In this document: positions 14,944-22,799 of the stretch, in pieces | How positions within the stretch are numbered: position 1 is the stretch's first letter | Layout: each line of letters opens with the position of its first letter | Source of the DNA: Streptomyces coacervatus | GTDB taxonomy: Bacteria > Actinomycetota > Actinomycetes > Streptomycetales > Streptomycetaceae | Direction: 5' to 3' | Assembly (NCBI RefSeq): GCF_029223485.1 | Contig: NZ_JARHTP010000003.1 | Span: forward strand, 434,001 to 498,000 | DNA: 64,000 bases | Program-made: the position numbers and the translations under genes | The notes under the pieces: generated by a model | The model's database searches: none | Seen by the model: the letters and a program-made list of their open reading frames with translations, nothing else | What the model was told of the DNA's origin: nothing

Positions 14944-15140
14944 ACATCTCCGTCAACGGGGAGCCCCGGGAGTTCGCTTCCGGCACGGCTCTGGACACCG
15001 TCGTACGCGCACTGACCCCGGCTCCCTCCGGAGTGGCCGCCGCCCTGAACGAAACCGTCGTCCCGCGCGCGCAGTGGCCGTCGACATCCCTCTCCGAGGG
15101 GGACCGCGTCGAGGTCCTCACCGCCGTCCAAGGAGGCTGA
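14940..15140 (+). CDS. thiS: Sulfur-carrier protein ThiS
   Basis: The 66-residue ubiquitin-like sulfur carrier ends in the obligatory Gly-Gly (AVQGG), which is adenylated and thiocarboxylated to deliver sulfur to ThiG. It shows the beta-grasp pattern MNISVNGEPREF, then a helix, then SLSEGDRVEVLTAVQGG. Start and stop are set tightly: the start overlaps thiO by four bases and the stop is three bases before the thiG start. Confidence 0.95.
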   Translation: MNISVNGEPREFASGTALDTVVRALTPAPSGVAAALNETVVPRAQWPSTSLSEGDRVEVLTAVQGG

Positions 15141-15938
<798 letters not shown>

Positions 15939-16043
15939 ACGCGCGTTCGACAAGATCCGAGTGTCGGTGCGACGTCCGTCACAGCTCGGCTGCAGTACCG
16001 CCCCGATCCAGACGGATCCGGCAGCGCTGTCAGTCGCGGCTCG

Positions 16044-16049
16044 TACACT
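16044..16049 (+). promoter_or_regulatory. -10 box of the leaderless kinase gene
   Basis: TACACT ends exactly seven bases before the GTG start codon at 16057, so transcription should begin at or next to the first base of the gene. No Shine-Dalgarno is present upstream. Confidence 0.5.
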
Positions 16050-16056
16050 CACCTGC

Positions 16057-17982
16057 GTGGATACGACCCTTCAGGACCCTCTGGTCGGGCAGGTGCTCGA
16101 CGGGCGCTATCGCGTGGACGCGCGCATCGCGGTCGGCGGGATGGCCACGGTCTACCGGGCCGTGGACACCCGCCTCGACCGCGTGCTCGCGCTCAAGGTG
16201 ATGCACCCGACGCTGGCGGCCGACAGCACCTTCGTCGAGCGGTTCATCCGCGAGGCGAAGTCCGTCGCAAGGCTCGCGCACCCGAACGTGGTGCAGGTCT
16301 TCGACCAGGGCACCGACGGGTCGTACGTCTATCTCGCCATGGAATACGTCGCCGGGTGCACCCTGCGCGACGTACTGCGCGAGCGCGGGGCGCTGCAGCC
16401 GCGCGCCGCCCTGGACATCCTGGAGCCGGTGCTCGCCGCGCTCGGCGCCGCGCACCGCGCCGGGTTCGTGCACCGGGACATGAAGCCGGAGAACGTGCTG
16501 ATAGGGGACGACGGCCGGGTCAAGGTCGCCGACTTCGGGCTGGTGCGGTCCGTGGACACGGTCACCAACACGACCGGCACCGTCCTCGGCACCGTCTCCT
16601 ACCTCGCTCCCGAGCAGATAGAGCACGGCACCGCCGACCCCCGGGTCGACGTCTACGCGTGCGGTGTCGTCCTGTACGAGATGCTGACCGGCGACCGGCC
16701 GCACGGCGGGGACTCCCCGGCCACCGTCCTGTACAAGCACATCCACGAGGACGTCCCGCCGCCGTCGGCCGCCGTGCCGGGGCTGGCGTACCCCCTGGAC
16801 CAGCTGGTCGCGTCGGCGACCGCGCGCGTCCCCGACATGCGTCCGCAGGACGCGGTGGCGCTGCTCGCGCAGGCTCGCGAGGTGCGCGCCGCGCTCGGCC
16901 AGGACCAGCTGGACGCGGTGCCGCCGCAGGCCTTCGCCGCGGACCACCGGAACATCTCCGAGGACCGTACGAGCGTGATCCCGCGCGCGCTGACCGTGCA
17001 GCGCCCGCTGCCGGTGAACGAGGACGAGGACGGGGTCCACCGCACCAGCCTGCTGGAGACACCCCCGCCGCTGCCTTCGCGGCGCCGCGCCGCGCGCTCC
17101 CGGCGCGGTCCGCTCGCGGTCGTCGTCGCCGTGCTGCTGATCCTCGGGGTCGGCACGGGCATCTGGTACATCAACTCCGGCCAGTTCACCAAGGTCCCGT
17201 ACGTGCTGGCGAAGAACCAGGTGCAGGCCCGCAAGCAGCTGAGCGAAGCCGGGCTGGACCTCGGGAAGGTCAAGCACGCCTACAGCGACACGGTGCAGCG
17301 GGGCACGGTCATCACCTCGGACCCCGCACCCGGCACCCGTATCCGCGACAACGCATCCGTGACGCTCACCATCTCCGACGGCCCCGAGACCGTGCAGGTG
17401 CCCGACGTGCCGGGCCGGCCGCTCGCCGAGGCGAGGGCCCGGCTGAAGAAAGCCGGGCTGGAGCCGGGCATGGTCACCCGGGAGTTCAGCGACGAGATCC
17501 CCAAGGGCTCCGTGATCTCCACAACCCCCGGGGCGGGCACCAAGCGGCACGCGGGTTCGGCGATCGCGCTGGTCGTCAGCAAGGGCAGTCCGGTGGACGT
17601 CCCGGACGTCACGGGTGAGGACCTGGAGAGCGCGAAGTCCGACCTGGAGGACGCCGGCCTGACCGTGAAGGTCGCCTCTGAGCGGATCAACTCCGAGTAC
17701 GACAAGGGCCAGGTCGCCGCGCAGACACCCGCCGGCGACAGCCAGGCCGCCGACGGCGACACGGTGACGCTGACCCTGTCCAAGGGCCCGGAGATGATCG
17801 AGGTCCCGGACGTCACCGGCGACAGCGTGGACGACGCGCACAAGGCACTCGAAGGCGCCGGCTTCAAGGTCGACGAGGACCGCGGTCTGCTCGGCCTGTT
17901 CGGCGACACCGTCAAGAACCAGTCCGTGAAGGGCGGCCAGACGGCACCCAAGGGGTCGACGATCACCATCAAGATCCGGTGA
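16057..17982 (+). CDS. PASTA-domain Ser/Thr protein kinase (PknB/PknL type)
   Basis: A 641-residue receptor-like kinase. The cytoplasmic kinase domain spans about residues 10-275: Gly-loop IAVGGMATVYRA, VLALKVM (Lys), HRDMKPENVLI (catalytic loop), VADFGLV (DFG), and TNTTGTVLGTVSYLAPEQ with activation-loop Thr. A basic linker with Thr-rich stretches, one membrane helix (LAVVVAVLLILGVGTGIWYI) and four extracellular PASTA repeats of about 66-70 residues follow, which bind muropeptides in this family. GTG 16057 is chosen since the family begins a few residues before the P-loop and a -10 box lies seven bases upstream. The S. coelicolor counterpart is, from memory, PkaF. It probably coordinates wall growth; the Rv2175c-type protein is a candidate substrate. 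Confidence 0.93.
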   Translation: MDTTLQDPLVGQVLDGRYRVDARIAVGGMATVYRAVDTRLDRVLALKVMHPTLAADSTFVERFIREAKSVARLAHPNVVQVFDQGTDGSYVYLAMEYVAGCTLRDVLRERGALQPRAALDILEPVLAALGAAHRAGFVHRDMKPENVLIGDDGRVKVADFGLVRSVDTVTNTTGTVLGTVSYLAPEQIEHGTADPRVDVYACGVVLYEMLTGDRPHGGDSPATVLYKHIHEDVPPPSAAVPGLAYPLDQLVASATARVPDMRPQDAVALLAQAREVRAALGQDQLDAVPPQAFAADHRNISEDRTSVIPRALTVQRPLPVNEDEDGVHRTSLLETPPPLPSRRRAARSRRGPLAVVVAVLLILGVGTGIWYINSGQFTKVPYVLAKNQVQARKQLSEAGLDLGKVKHAYSDTVQRGTVITSDPAPGTRIRDNASVTLTISDGPETVQVPDVPGRPLAEARARLKKAGLEPGMVTREFSDEIPKGSVISTTPGAGTKRHAGSAIALVVSKGSPVDVPDVTGEDLESAKSDLEDAGLTVKVASERINSEYDKGQVAAQTPAGDSQAADGDTVTLTLSKGPEMIEVPDVTGDSVDDAHKALEGAGFKVDEDRGLLGLFGDTVKNQSVKGGQTAPKGSTITIKIR

Positions 17983-18016
17983 CGGAGCGGGTCGTACCGC
18001 ATGACACCCTGAACGG

Positions 18017-18886
18017 GTGAAGAGTCAGCTGTCCCGCAACCCCGTCGGCGGCCATGTCCCCGTGGCCGGCGGTCTCCGCTCCGTCGGCCTGTCCTACGCC
18101 CATGAGCTGAAGGCCGAGAGCGTGCAGGTCTTCGTCGCCAATCCGCGCGGCTGGGCCACGCCCGCTGGCAATCCGCGGCAGGACGAGGAGTTCCGCGAGG
18201 TGTGCGCGGCCGAGTCGATCCCGGCGTACGTCCACGCCCCGTACCTGATCAACTTCGGCTCGCACACCGAGGCGACCGTGGAGAAGTCCGTGGAGTCGAT
18301 GCGGCACTCCCTGCGGCGCGGGCGGGAGATCGGGGCGCTCGGCGTGGTTGTGCACACGGGCAGCGCGACGGGCGGCCGGGACCGGTCCGTGGCCCTCAAG
18401 CAGGTACGGGAGCACTTGCTGCCCCTACTGGACGAGCTCACCCACGACGACGATCCGTTCCTGCTGCTGGAGTCGACTGCCGGTCAGGGCGCCTCGCTCT
18501 GCTCGCGCACCTGGGACTTCGGACCGTACTTCGAGGCGCTGGACGCCCATCCGAAGCTGGGCGTCTGCCTGGACACCTGCCACATCTTCGCGGCGGGCCA
18601 CGACCTGACCGGTCCGAGCGGCATGCGCCAGACCCTCGATCTGCTGGTGGACACGGTCGGCGAGGGCCGGCTGAAGCTGATCCACGCCAATGACTCCAAG
18701 GACGTGGTCGGCGCGCACAAGGACCGGCACGAGAACATCGGCGCAGGTCACATCGGTGAGGACCCGTTCCGGGCACTGATGACCCACCCCGCGACCGAGG
18801 GCGTACCGCTGATCATCGAGACGCCAGGCGGCAAGGAGGGGCACGCGGCGGACGTGGAGCGCCTGAAGAGACTGCGCGATTCCTAG
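18017..18886 (+). CDS. nfo: Endonuclease IV (deoxyribonuclease IV)
   Basis: The 289-residue TIM-barrel AP endonuclease cleaves abasic sites in base-excision repair with a three-metal cluster. Metal-binding motifs typical of AP endonuclease family 2 are visible: VHAPYLINF, VVVHTGSATG, LLLESTAGQG, GVCLDTCHIFAAGHD, LIHANDSKDVVGAHKDRHENIGAGHIG and LIIETPGG, each carrying the expected His, Asp or Glu residues. The start is GTG 18017; no good Shine-Dalgarno is visible. The gene follows the kinase by 34 bp and its stop is 11 bp before a copper-type operator that belongs to the next gene. Confidence 0.92.
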   Translation: MKSQLSRNPVGGHVPVAGGLRSVGLSYAHELKAESVQVFVANPRGWATPAGNPRQDEEFREVCAAESIPAYVHAPYLINFGSHTEATVEKSVESMRHSLRRGREIGALGVVVHTGSATGGRDRSVALKQVREHLLPLLDELTHDDDPFLLLESTAGQGASLCSRTWDFGPYFEALDAHPKLGVCLDTCHIFAAGHDLTGPSGMRQTLDLLVDTVGEGRLKLIHANDSKDVVGAHKDRHENIGAGHIGEDPFRALMTHPATEGVPLIIETPGGKEGHAADVERLKRLRDS

Positions 18887-18897
18887 CGCATTGAGGA

Positions 18898-18914
18898 ATA
18901 CCCCCTGGGGGTAT
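18898..18914. promoter_or_regulatory. CsoR-type copper operator
   Basis: The perfect dyad ATACCCCCTGGGGGTAT is the G-tract palindrome bound by CsoR repressors in Streptomyces and other bacteria. It lies in the spacer between TTGAGG (18891-18896) and TACGGT (18914-18919), a -35/-10 pair 17 bp apart, so bound repressor would block the promoter of the DUF4396 gene. The CsoR gene itself is not in this window. Confidence 0.8.
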
Positions 18915-18915
18915 A

Positions 18916-18940
18916 CGGTTCCTGCTCGATGCAGGAACCG
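18916..18940 (+). promoter_or_regulatory. Perfect 10-bp hairpin at the start of the DUF4396 transcript
   Basis: CGGTTCCTGC (18916-18925) and GCAGGAACCG (18931-18940) are exact complements around the loop TCGAT. The hairpin overlaps the -10 region and would form the very 5' end of the mRNA, 22 bp before the start codon. It may stabilise the transcript or serve as a second operator. Confidence 0.6.
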
Positions 18941-18962
18941 TTACCTGACATTGGGGGCAACC

Positions 18963-19457
18963 ATGCAGCACGAGGCACAGGCAGACGCACACACGCACGC
19001 ACACGCGCACCATCACCCGGCGGCCGCCACCTGGAGCATGGCCGCCCAGGCCACCCTCCACTGCCTCACCGGCTGCGCCATCGGCGAGGTGCTGGGCATG
19101 GTGATCGGCACGGCGTTCGGCTGGGGAAACCTCCCGACGACGGTCCTCGCCATCGTCCTGGCGTTCTTCTTCGGCTACTCGCTCACGCTGCGCGGAGTGC
19201 TGCGGGCCGGCGTCGGCTTCCGTACGGCCTTCCGGGTGGCGCTGGCCGCGGACACCCTGTCCATCGCCGTGATGGAGCTGATCGACAACGGCGTGATCGT
19301 CCTGTGGCCGGACGCGATGAACGCCCAACTCTCCGACCTGCTCTTCTGGGGCTCACTCGCGATCTCGCTCGTGCTCGCCTTCGCGGTGACGACACCCGTC
19401 AACAAGTGGATGATCGGGCGCGGCGCGGGGCACGCGGTGGTGCACCAGTACCACTGA
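18963..19457 (+). CDS. DUF4396 membrane protein with His-rich N-terminus, copper-regulated
   Basis: The 164-residue protein has a metal-binding-like start with seven His in the first 18 residues (HAHAHHHPAA within it), then four membrane helices at about 35-57, 62-82, 93-112 and 128-147 with conserved Cys and Met-rich positions (LHCLTGCAIGEVLGMVIG). It is of the DUF4396 family, which often occurs beside copper genes. The start ATG 18963 sits after a GGGGG run. The upstream CsoR-type operator and the His cluster together suggest a copper-inducible membrane protein for copper handling; this role is inferred. It is transcribed alone and converges with the molybdoenzyme gene. Confidence 0.82.
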   Translation: MQHEAQADAHTHAHAHHHPAAATWSMAAQATLHCLTGCAIGEVLGMVIGTAFGWGNLPTTVLAIVLAFFFGYSLTLRGVLRAGVGFRTAFRVALAADTLSIAVMELIDNGVIVLWPDAMNAQLSDLLFWGSLAISLVLAFAVTTPVNKWMIGRGAGHAVVHQYH

Positions 19458-19489
19458 CGCATACGGACGTATACGAAAGACGCCGGGAG

Positions 19490-20137
19490 TCAGAGCTCGG
19501 GGCCGTCCCCGAGCTCCTCCTGGTAGGAGTAGCGCTGTTCCTTCCACGGGTCGCCGACGTTGTGATAGCCGCGCTCCTCCCAGAAGCCGCGGCGGTCGGC
19601 GGTCATGTACTCCACGCCGCGCACCCACTTGGGGCCCTTCCAGGCGTACAGATGGGGCACGACGAGGCGCAGCGGGAAGCCGTGTTCCGCCGTCAGCAGC
19701 TCACCGTCCTTGTGGGTGGCGAAGATGGTCCGCTCGGACGCGAAATCCGCCAGACGGAGGTTCGAACTGAATCCGTATTCGGCCCACACCATCACATGAG
19801 TGACCGCGGGCGCGGGCGGGGCAATCTCAAGGATCGTACGGGCCGGAATACCGCCCCATTCCGCGCCGAGCATGCTGAACTTCGTGACGCAGTGCAGATC
19901 GGCGACGACAGTGGTGTACGGCAGAGCCGTGAACTCCTCGTGGTTCCAGCAGTGTTTCTCGCCGTCCGCGGTGGCGCCGAAAACCCTGAACTCCCAGCGC
20001 TCCGGGCGGAATTTGGGAACGGGCCCGTAATGCGTGACCGGCCAGCCGCGCTGCAGGCGCTGCCCCGGGGGAAGCTCGGACTGTGCTGCTCCTCCTGAAT
20101 CGCGTTCTCCCGATTCACGCTCCACCGGCTGACCCAT
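19490..20137 (-). CDS. Sulfite-oxidase-like molybdopterin-dependent oxidoreductase
   Basis: The 215-residue protein belongs to the SuoX/YedY fold (oxidoreductase molybdopterin-binding domain). VVADLHCVTKFSMLGAEWGGI contains the conserved Cys that ligates molybdenum, and LRLVVPHLYAWKGPKWVRG is the typical C-terminal motif of the domain. It has neither a heme domain nor a dimerisation domain, and no Tat or signal peptide is visible, so it is probably cytoplasmic; the substrate is unknown. ATG 20137 was chosen (GGATGGAG upstream). It shares a 174-bp divergent control region with bfr. Confidence 0.85.
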   Translation of the reverse strand: MGQPVERESGERDSGGAAQSELPPGQRLQRGWPVTHYGPVPKFRPERWEFRVFGATADGEKHCWNHEEFTALPYTTVVADLHCVTKFSMLGAEWGGIPARTILEIAPPAPAVTHVMVWAEYGFSSNLRLADFASERTIFATHKDGELLTAEHGFPLRLVVPHLYAWKGPKWVRGVEYMTADRRGFWEERGYHNVGDPWKEQRYSYQEELGDGPEL

Positions 20138-20203
20138 GACTCCATCCTGACAGACCTCGGACGGTGCACTTGACCAGCCCCGCCAAACCAGGGCAATTAC
20201 CAC

Positions 20204-20236
20204 TAAGCATGCACTTACTTACTAAGCGAAGACTTA
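20204..20236. promoter_or_regulatory. Two tandem TAAG-n6-CTTA dyads upstream of bfr
   Basis: TAAGCATGCACTTA (20204-20217) and TAAGCGAAGACTTA (20223-20236) are two copies of the same 14-bp dyad with start-to-start distance 19 bp, in the divergent region between the molybdoenzyme gene and bfr. Their middle part also reads as CTTA-n5-TAAG. This looks like a paired repressor site; the regulator is unknown. Confidence 0.55.
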
Positions 20237-20311
20237 CTGGACGATCTTCGTCACCGGTGCAATCATGCGGCGCAACCTGCCAGTTCCCCCCGCTTGGAAG
20301 GAGCCTCTGCG

Positions 20312-20791
20312 ATGCAGGGCGACCCCGAGGTCATCGAATTCCTCAATGAGCAGCTCACCGGCGAGCTGACCGCGATCAACCAGTACTTTCTGCACGCGAA
20401 GATGCAGGAGAACTTCGGCTGGACGAAGCTCGCCAAGTACACGCGGCACGAGTCGTTCGACGAGATGAAGCACGCGGAGGTGCTCACCGACCGGCTCCTC
20501 TTCCTGGAGGCGCTGCCGAACTACCAGCGGCTCTTCCATGTGCGCGTGGGACAGACCGTCAAGGAGATGTTCGAGGCCGACCGGCAGATCGAGGTCGAGG
20601 CGATCGACCGGCTCAAGCGCGGCATCGAGGTGATGCGCGCGAAGGGCGACGTCACGTCCGCGAACATCTTCGAGTCCATCCTGGAGGACGAGGAGCACCA
20701 CATCGACTACCTCGACACCCAGCTGGAACTGGTGGAGAAGCTCGGCGAGGCGCTCTACATCGCGCAGCTGATCGAGCAGCCCGAGAGCTAG
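20312..20791 (+). CDS. bfr: Bacterioferritin
   Basis: A 159-residue four-helix-bundle ferritin subunit that oxidises and stores iron in a 24-mer. The diiron and heme ligands are in the expected places: LNEQLTGELTAINQYFLHAK (Glu18 type), HESFDEMKHAEVLTDR (Glu51, His54 and the heme Met52 type positions), and the fourth helix IFESILEDEEHHIDYLDTQL (Glu127 and His130 type). GGAAGGAG precedes ATG 20312. The gene for its ferredoxin partner (bfd) is convergent immediately downstream, and bfd alone carries an iron box, so storage and release are likely regulated oppositely. Confidence 0.96.
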   Translation: MQGDPEVIEFLNEQLTGELTAINQYFLHAKMQENFGWTKLAKYTRHESFDEMKHAEVLTDRLLFLEALPNYQRLFHVRVGQTVKEMFEADRQIEVEAIDRLKRGIEVMRAKGDVTSANIFESILEDEEHHIDYLDTQLELVEKLGEALYIAQLIEQPES

Positions 20792-20810
20792 GACAGCACC
20801 TGGGCGTCGC

Positions 20811-21044
20811 CTAGGCGGCTTCCTCGAGGTCAGCGATCTTCGAGAGCACCGGCTTGCCCTGATCGACCAGCTCCCGGCGTGGGCACGCGTCCCTGCCGAG
20901 CAGCGCCTGGATACGGCGTACGCACGAACCGCAGTCCGTGCCCGCCTTGCACGCCGACGCTATCTGGCGGGGGGTGCAGGCACCGTCCTCCGCGTGCTTC
21001 TTGACCTGCTGCTCAGTGACACCGAAGCAACTGCAGACGAACAC
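20811..21044 (-). CDS. bfd: Bacterioferritin-associated [2Fe-2S] ferredoxin
   Basis: The 77-residue protein carries the Bfd cluster ligands: C-x-C at the N-terminus (VFVCSCFGVTEQQV) and C-x2-C further on (KAGTDCGSCVRRI). Bfd docks on bacterioferritin and delivers electrons that release stored iron. GTG 21044 was chosen because GGGAGG lies eight bases upstream; the longer open frame to 21176 runs through the iron box and has no ribosome-binding site. Its start is 47 bp from the DmdR/IdeR-type box, so it is expected to be induced under iron limitation. Confidence 0.9.
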   Translation of the reverse strand: MFVCSCFGVTEQQVKKHAEDGACTPRQIASACKAGTDCGSCVRRIQALLGRDACPRRELVDQGKPVLSKIADLEEAA

Positions 21045-21090
21045 GCGGTTCACCTCCCGGCGGGATCGATAGGTGGTGCCGTCCCGATTG

Positions 21091-21109
21091 ATCGGTGAGG
21101 CTAACCTAA
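21091..21109 (-). promoter_or_regulatory. DmdR/IdeR iron box upstream of bfd
   Basis: Read on the minus strand the site is TTAGGTTAGCCTCACCGAT, close to the 19-bp actinobacterial iron box TTAGGTTAGGCTAACCTAA. It lies 47 bp before the bfd start codon. The direction fits repression by Fe-loaded DmdR. Confidence 0.8.
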
Positions 21110-21191
21110 CCTTACCCGTCGCACAGATCCCGCAAAAGTGCAGTGGGGCGCGGATCGTATGTGATCCGCGCCCCATAGCTGTGACCAGCGG

Positions 21192-22544
21192 TTACTGATC
21201 CCGGTACATCTCCGCGACAAGGAACGCCAGATCGAGGGACTGGCTGCGGTTGAGTCGCGGGTCGCAGGCCGTCTCGTAGCGCTGGTGCAGGTCGTCGACG
21301 AAGATCTCGTCGCCGCCGCCCACGCACTCGGTGACGTCGTCACCGGTGAGCTCGACATGGATGCCGCCCGGGTGGGTGCCGAGGCCCTTGTGGACCTCGA
21401 AGAAGCCCTTGACCTCGTCCAGCACATCGTCGAAGCGGCGGGTCTTGTGGCCGGAGGCCGCCTCGTAGGTGTTGCCGTGCATCGGGTCGGTGATCCAGGC
21501 GACGGTCGCGCCGGACGCGGTGACCTTCTCCACCAGCTCGGGCAGCTTGTCGCGGACCTTGTCCGCGCCCATCCGCACGATGAAGGTGAGACGGCCGGGC
21601 TCACGGTCCGGGTCGAGGCGCTCGATGTACTGAAGCGCGTCCTCGGCCGTCGTCGTCGGGCCGAGCTTGATGCCGATCGGGTTGCGGATCTTCGAGGCGA
21701 ACTCGATGTGCGCGCCGTCCAGCTGACGGGTGCGCTCACCGATCCACACCATGTGCCCGGAGACGTCGTACAGCCTGCCCGTGCGGGAGTCGACCCTGGT
21801 CAGGGCGGACTCGTAGTCGAGCAGCAGCGCCTCGTGCGAGGAGTAGAACTCGACGGTCTTGAACTCCTCCGGGTCGGTGCCGCAGGCCCGCATGAAGTTC
21901 AGCGCGTTGTCGATCTCCCGCGCGAGCTGCTCGTAGCGCTGGCCGGACGGGGACGACTTCACGAAGTCCTGGTTCCAGGCGTGCACCTGGCGCAGGTCCG
22001 CGTACCCACCCGTGGTGAAGGCGCGCACCAGGTTGAGCGTGGAGGCGGAGGCGTTGTACATCCGCTTCAGGCGCTCGGGGTCCGGGACGCGGGCCTTCTC
22101 GTTGAAGTCGAAGCCGTTGACCGAGTCGCCGCGGTAGGTCGGCAGGGTCACGCCGTCGCGGGTCTCGGTGCCCTTGGAGCGCGGCTTGGAGTACTGGCCG
22201 GCGATACGGCCGACCTTCACGACCGGCACCGAGGCGGCGTACGTCAGCACGGCGCCCATCTGCAGCAGGGTCTTGAGCTTGTTGCGGATGTGGTCGGCGG
22301 ACACCGCGTCGAAGGCCTCGGCGCAGTCGCCGCCCTGGAGGAGGAACGCCTCTCCCTTGGCGACAGCCGCCATCCGGGCGCGCAGCTGGTCGCACTCGCC
22401 CGCGAAGACGAGCGGCGGATACGACTCGAGGTCCGCAACGACTGCGCGCAGAGCCTCAAGGTCGGGGTACTCGGGCTGCTGCGCCGCGGGCAGATCTCGC
22501 CAGGTGTTGCCAGCGCTCGCGCTGGTCTTAGCGTTCACGGTCAC
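21192..22544 (-). CDS. aroH: Class II 3-deoxy-7-phosphoheptulonate (DAHP) synthase
   Basis: A 450-residue plant-type (class II) DAHP synthase, the first enzyme of the shikimate pathway. Typical segments are VFAGECDQLRARMAAV, AFLLQGGDCAEAF, GRIAGQYSKPRS (PEP-binding Arg and Lys), FYSSHEALLLDYE, ASKIRNPIGIKLGPT, RMGADKVRDKLP and AWITDPMHGNTYE, with the metal His and Glu among them. GTG 22544 is chosen: it begins the family N-terminus, and TAATGT lies seven bases upstream, so the mRNA may be leaderless. It is divergent from the trp leader and fused trpE, joining the common and tryptophan branches. Confidence 0.95.
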   Translation of the reverse strand: MTVNAKTSASAGNTWRDLPAAQQPEYPDLEALRAVVADLESYPPLVFAGECDQLRARMAAVAKGEAFLLQGGDCAEAFDAVSADHIRNKLKTLLQMGAVLTYAASVPVVKVGRIAGQYSKPRSKGTETRDGVTLPTYRGDSVNGFDFNEKARVPDPERLKRMYNASASTLNLVRAFTTGGYADLRQVHAWNQDFVKSSPSGQRYEQLAREIDNALNFMRACGTDPEEFKTVEFYSSHEALLLDYESALTRVDSRTGRLYDVSGHMVWIGERTRQLDGAHIEFASKIRNPIGIKLGPTTTAEDALQYIERLDPDREPGRLTFIVRMGADKVRDKLPELVEKVTASGATVAWITDPMHGNTYEAASGHKTRRFDDVLDEVKGFFEVHKGLGTHPGGIHVELTGDDVTECVGGGDEIFVDDLHQRYETACDPRLNRSQSLDLAFLVAEMYRDQ

Positions 22545-22550
22545 CCCGTA

Positions 22551-22556
22551 AACATT
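22551..22556 (-). promoter_or_regulatory. Candidate -10 box of a leaderless aroH transcript
   Basis: On the minus strand TAATGT is followed by seven bases and then the GTG start of aroH. No Shine-Dalgarno is visible. The -35 region is unclear. Nearby, TCCCTCCG (22579-22586) and CGGAGGGA (22601-22608) form an inverted repeat, and TCGACTGGT is repeated at 22568 and 22588. Confidence 0.45.
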
Positions 22557-22636
22557 ACGGGGTCGTGTCGACTGGTTTTCCCTCCGCTCGACTGGTGAGA
22601 CGGAGGGATCACGGTCCGGACGCCCCGGCCGTGCGG

Positions 22637-22642
22637 TAGGGT
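22637..22642 (+). promoter_or_regulatory. -10 box of the trp leader
   Basis: TAGGGT ends seven bases before the ATG of the leader peptide, so translation of the leader would start at the mRNA 5' end without a Shine-Dalgarno. Confidence 0.6.
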
Positions 22643-22649
22643 GCGTCGC

Positions 22650-22706
22650 ATGTTCGCGCACTCGACCCAGAACTGGTGGTGGACCGCTCATCCGGCGGCC
22701 CACTGA
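22650..22706 (+). CDS. trpL: trp operon leader peptide with three Trp codons
   Basis: An 18-codon open frame (MFAHSTQNWWWTAHPAAH, stop TGA) with three consecutive TGG codons at 22674-22682. It lies between a -10 box and a strong GC hairpin upstream of the anthranilate synthase gene, the arrangement of ribosome-mediated attenuation. A trp attenuator of this kind has been described for the corresponding Streptomyces venezuelae gene, as I remember. Leaderless translation is suggested by the position of the -10 box. Confidence 0.9.
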   Translation: MFAHSTQNWWWTAHPAAH

Positions 22707-22727
22707 CTGCGCGTACGCAAGACTTCG

Positions 22728-22754
22728 CGAAGGCCGCCCGAGGGGCGGCCTTCG
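22728..22754 (+). terminator. trp attenuator terminator
   Basis: CGAAGGCCGCCC (22728-22739) and GGGCGGCCTTCG (22743-22754) form a perfect 12-bp stem with a three-base loop, followed by GCGTTT. It lies 22 bp after the leader stop codon and 45 bp before the trpE start. Confidence 0.9.
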
Positions 22755-22799
22755 GCGTTTCCGGAGCCGTTCCTCACCGACACCGACGGAAGAGGAACC

